Shown in pieces: positions 63,965 to 64,000 of a stretch of 64,000 nucleotides of DNA. Position numbers and translations under genes: made by a program. The first letter of the stretch is position 1. Every line of letters begins with the position of its first letter. The stretch comes from Pedobacter sp. HDW13 (lineage in GTDB: Bacteria; Bacteroidota; Bacteroidia; Sphingobacteriales; Sphingobacteriaceae): NCBI RefSeq assembly GCF_011303555.1, contig NZ_CP049868.1, positions 992,001 through 1,056,000 on the forward strand, read 5' to 3'. The notes below the pieces were generated by a model that was not told the origin of the DNA, searched no databases, and was given only the letters and a program-made list of their open reading frames with translations.

Positions 63965-64000
63965 TTACTTCGCTAATTCTTCTGCCATTGCAGCACCGAT
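63965..64000 (-). CDS. C-terminal end of a minus-strand gene (truncated by window)
   Basis: Only the last eleven residues, IGAAMAEELAK, and the stop codon are inside the window. A terminator follows at a normal distance, which supports a real gene end. The fragment is too short to name. Confidence 0.6.
   Translation of the reverse strand: MGAAMAEELAK

Overview
This window reads as the chromosome of an AT-rich member of the Bacteroidota, most likely Sphingobacteriaceae and Pedobacter-like. The case rests on SusC/SusD pairs, an ECF-sigma/FecR/TonB-receptor trio, a Y_Y_Y-domain LuxR regulator, TAnnTTTG promoter elements, many lipoprotein signals and intergenic repeats of a kind common in that family. 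I see no tRNA, rRNA, IS element, prophage or CRISPR array. Taxonomy is inferred; no search was run.

Layout. (1) 1-16848 is a polysaccharide utilisation locus: a truncated membrane-bound sensor-regulator, a SusC/SusD pair, a LamG lipoprotein, two tandem GH144-type enzymes, a GH43-like protein with a discoidin domain, a GH3 beta-glucosidase and an esterase. The two GH144 genes plus GH3 point to beta-1,2-glucan as substrate. (2) 16946-18693 (minus strand) holds YebC and a threonine-dehydrogenase-type SDR. (3) 19044-23857 holds an ECF sigma factor, a FecR anti-sigma factor and an STN-domain TonB receptor without a SusD. (4) 23906-36452 is the most interesting part. It has twelve co-oriented genes: a GMC dehydrogenase with its Tat-exported small subunit, a cytochrome c, two Gfo/Idh/MocA oxidoreductases, five TIM-barrel isomerase/epimerase-like proteins, a DUF1080 3-keto-glycoside hydrolase and an MFS permease. 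I read it as an oxidative (3-keto) glycoside-degradation pathway split between periplasm and cytoplasm. (5) 36688-64000 is mostly housekeeping: asd, a CDP-alcohol transferase, PBP4, a frameshifted ABC ATPase with its permease, enolase and a DivIC-like protein, a TRIC channel, a VWA-like membrane protein, an L,D-transpeptidase, fabG, the agmatine-to-putrescine pair, flotillin, a TlpA protein, nrdA/nrdB, RlpA, a sulfatase and a lipoprotein MsrB.

How the parts may work together: the locus in (1) would bind, import and cut beta-glucan at the surface and in the periplasm. The sigma/FecR/receptor unit in (3) lies directly before the oxidative cluster and may control uptake of its substrate. The cluster in (4) would oxidise the C3 hydroxyl of glycosides, passing electrons to cytochrome c, and then cleave or isomerise the keto-sugars. 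Both loci could act on the same beta-glucosides, but this is inference.

Intergenic DNA carries several repeat families: four copies of an approximately 85-bp inverted repeat with CGTCAT-type ends, three AAACCT/AGGTTT-type hairpins, one cluster of five triloop hairpins, and a set of degenerate oligonucleotide-repeat islands, each with its own short vocabulary.
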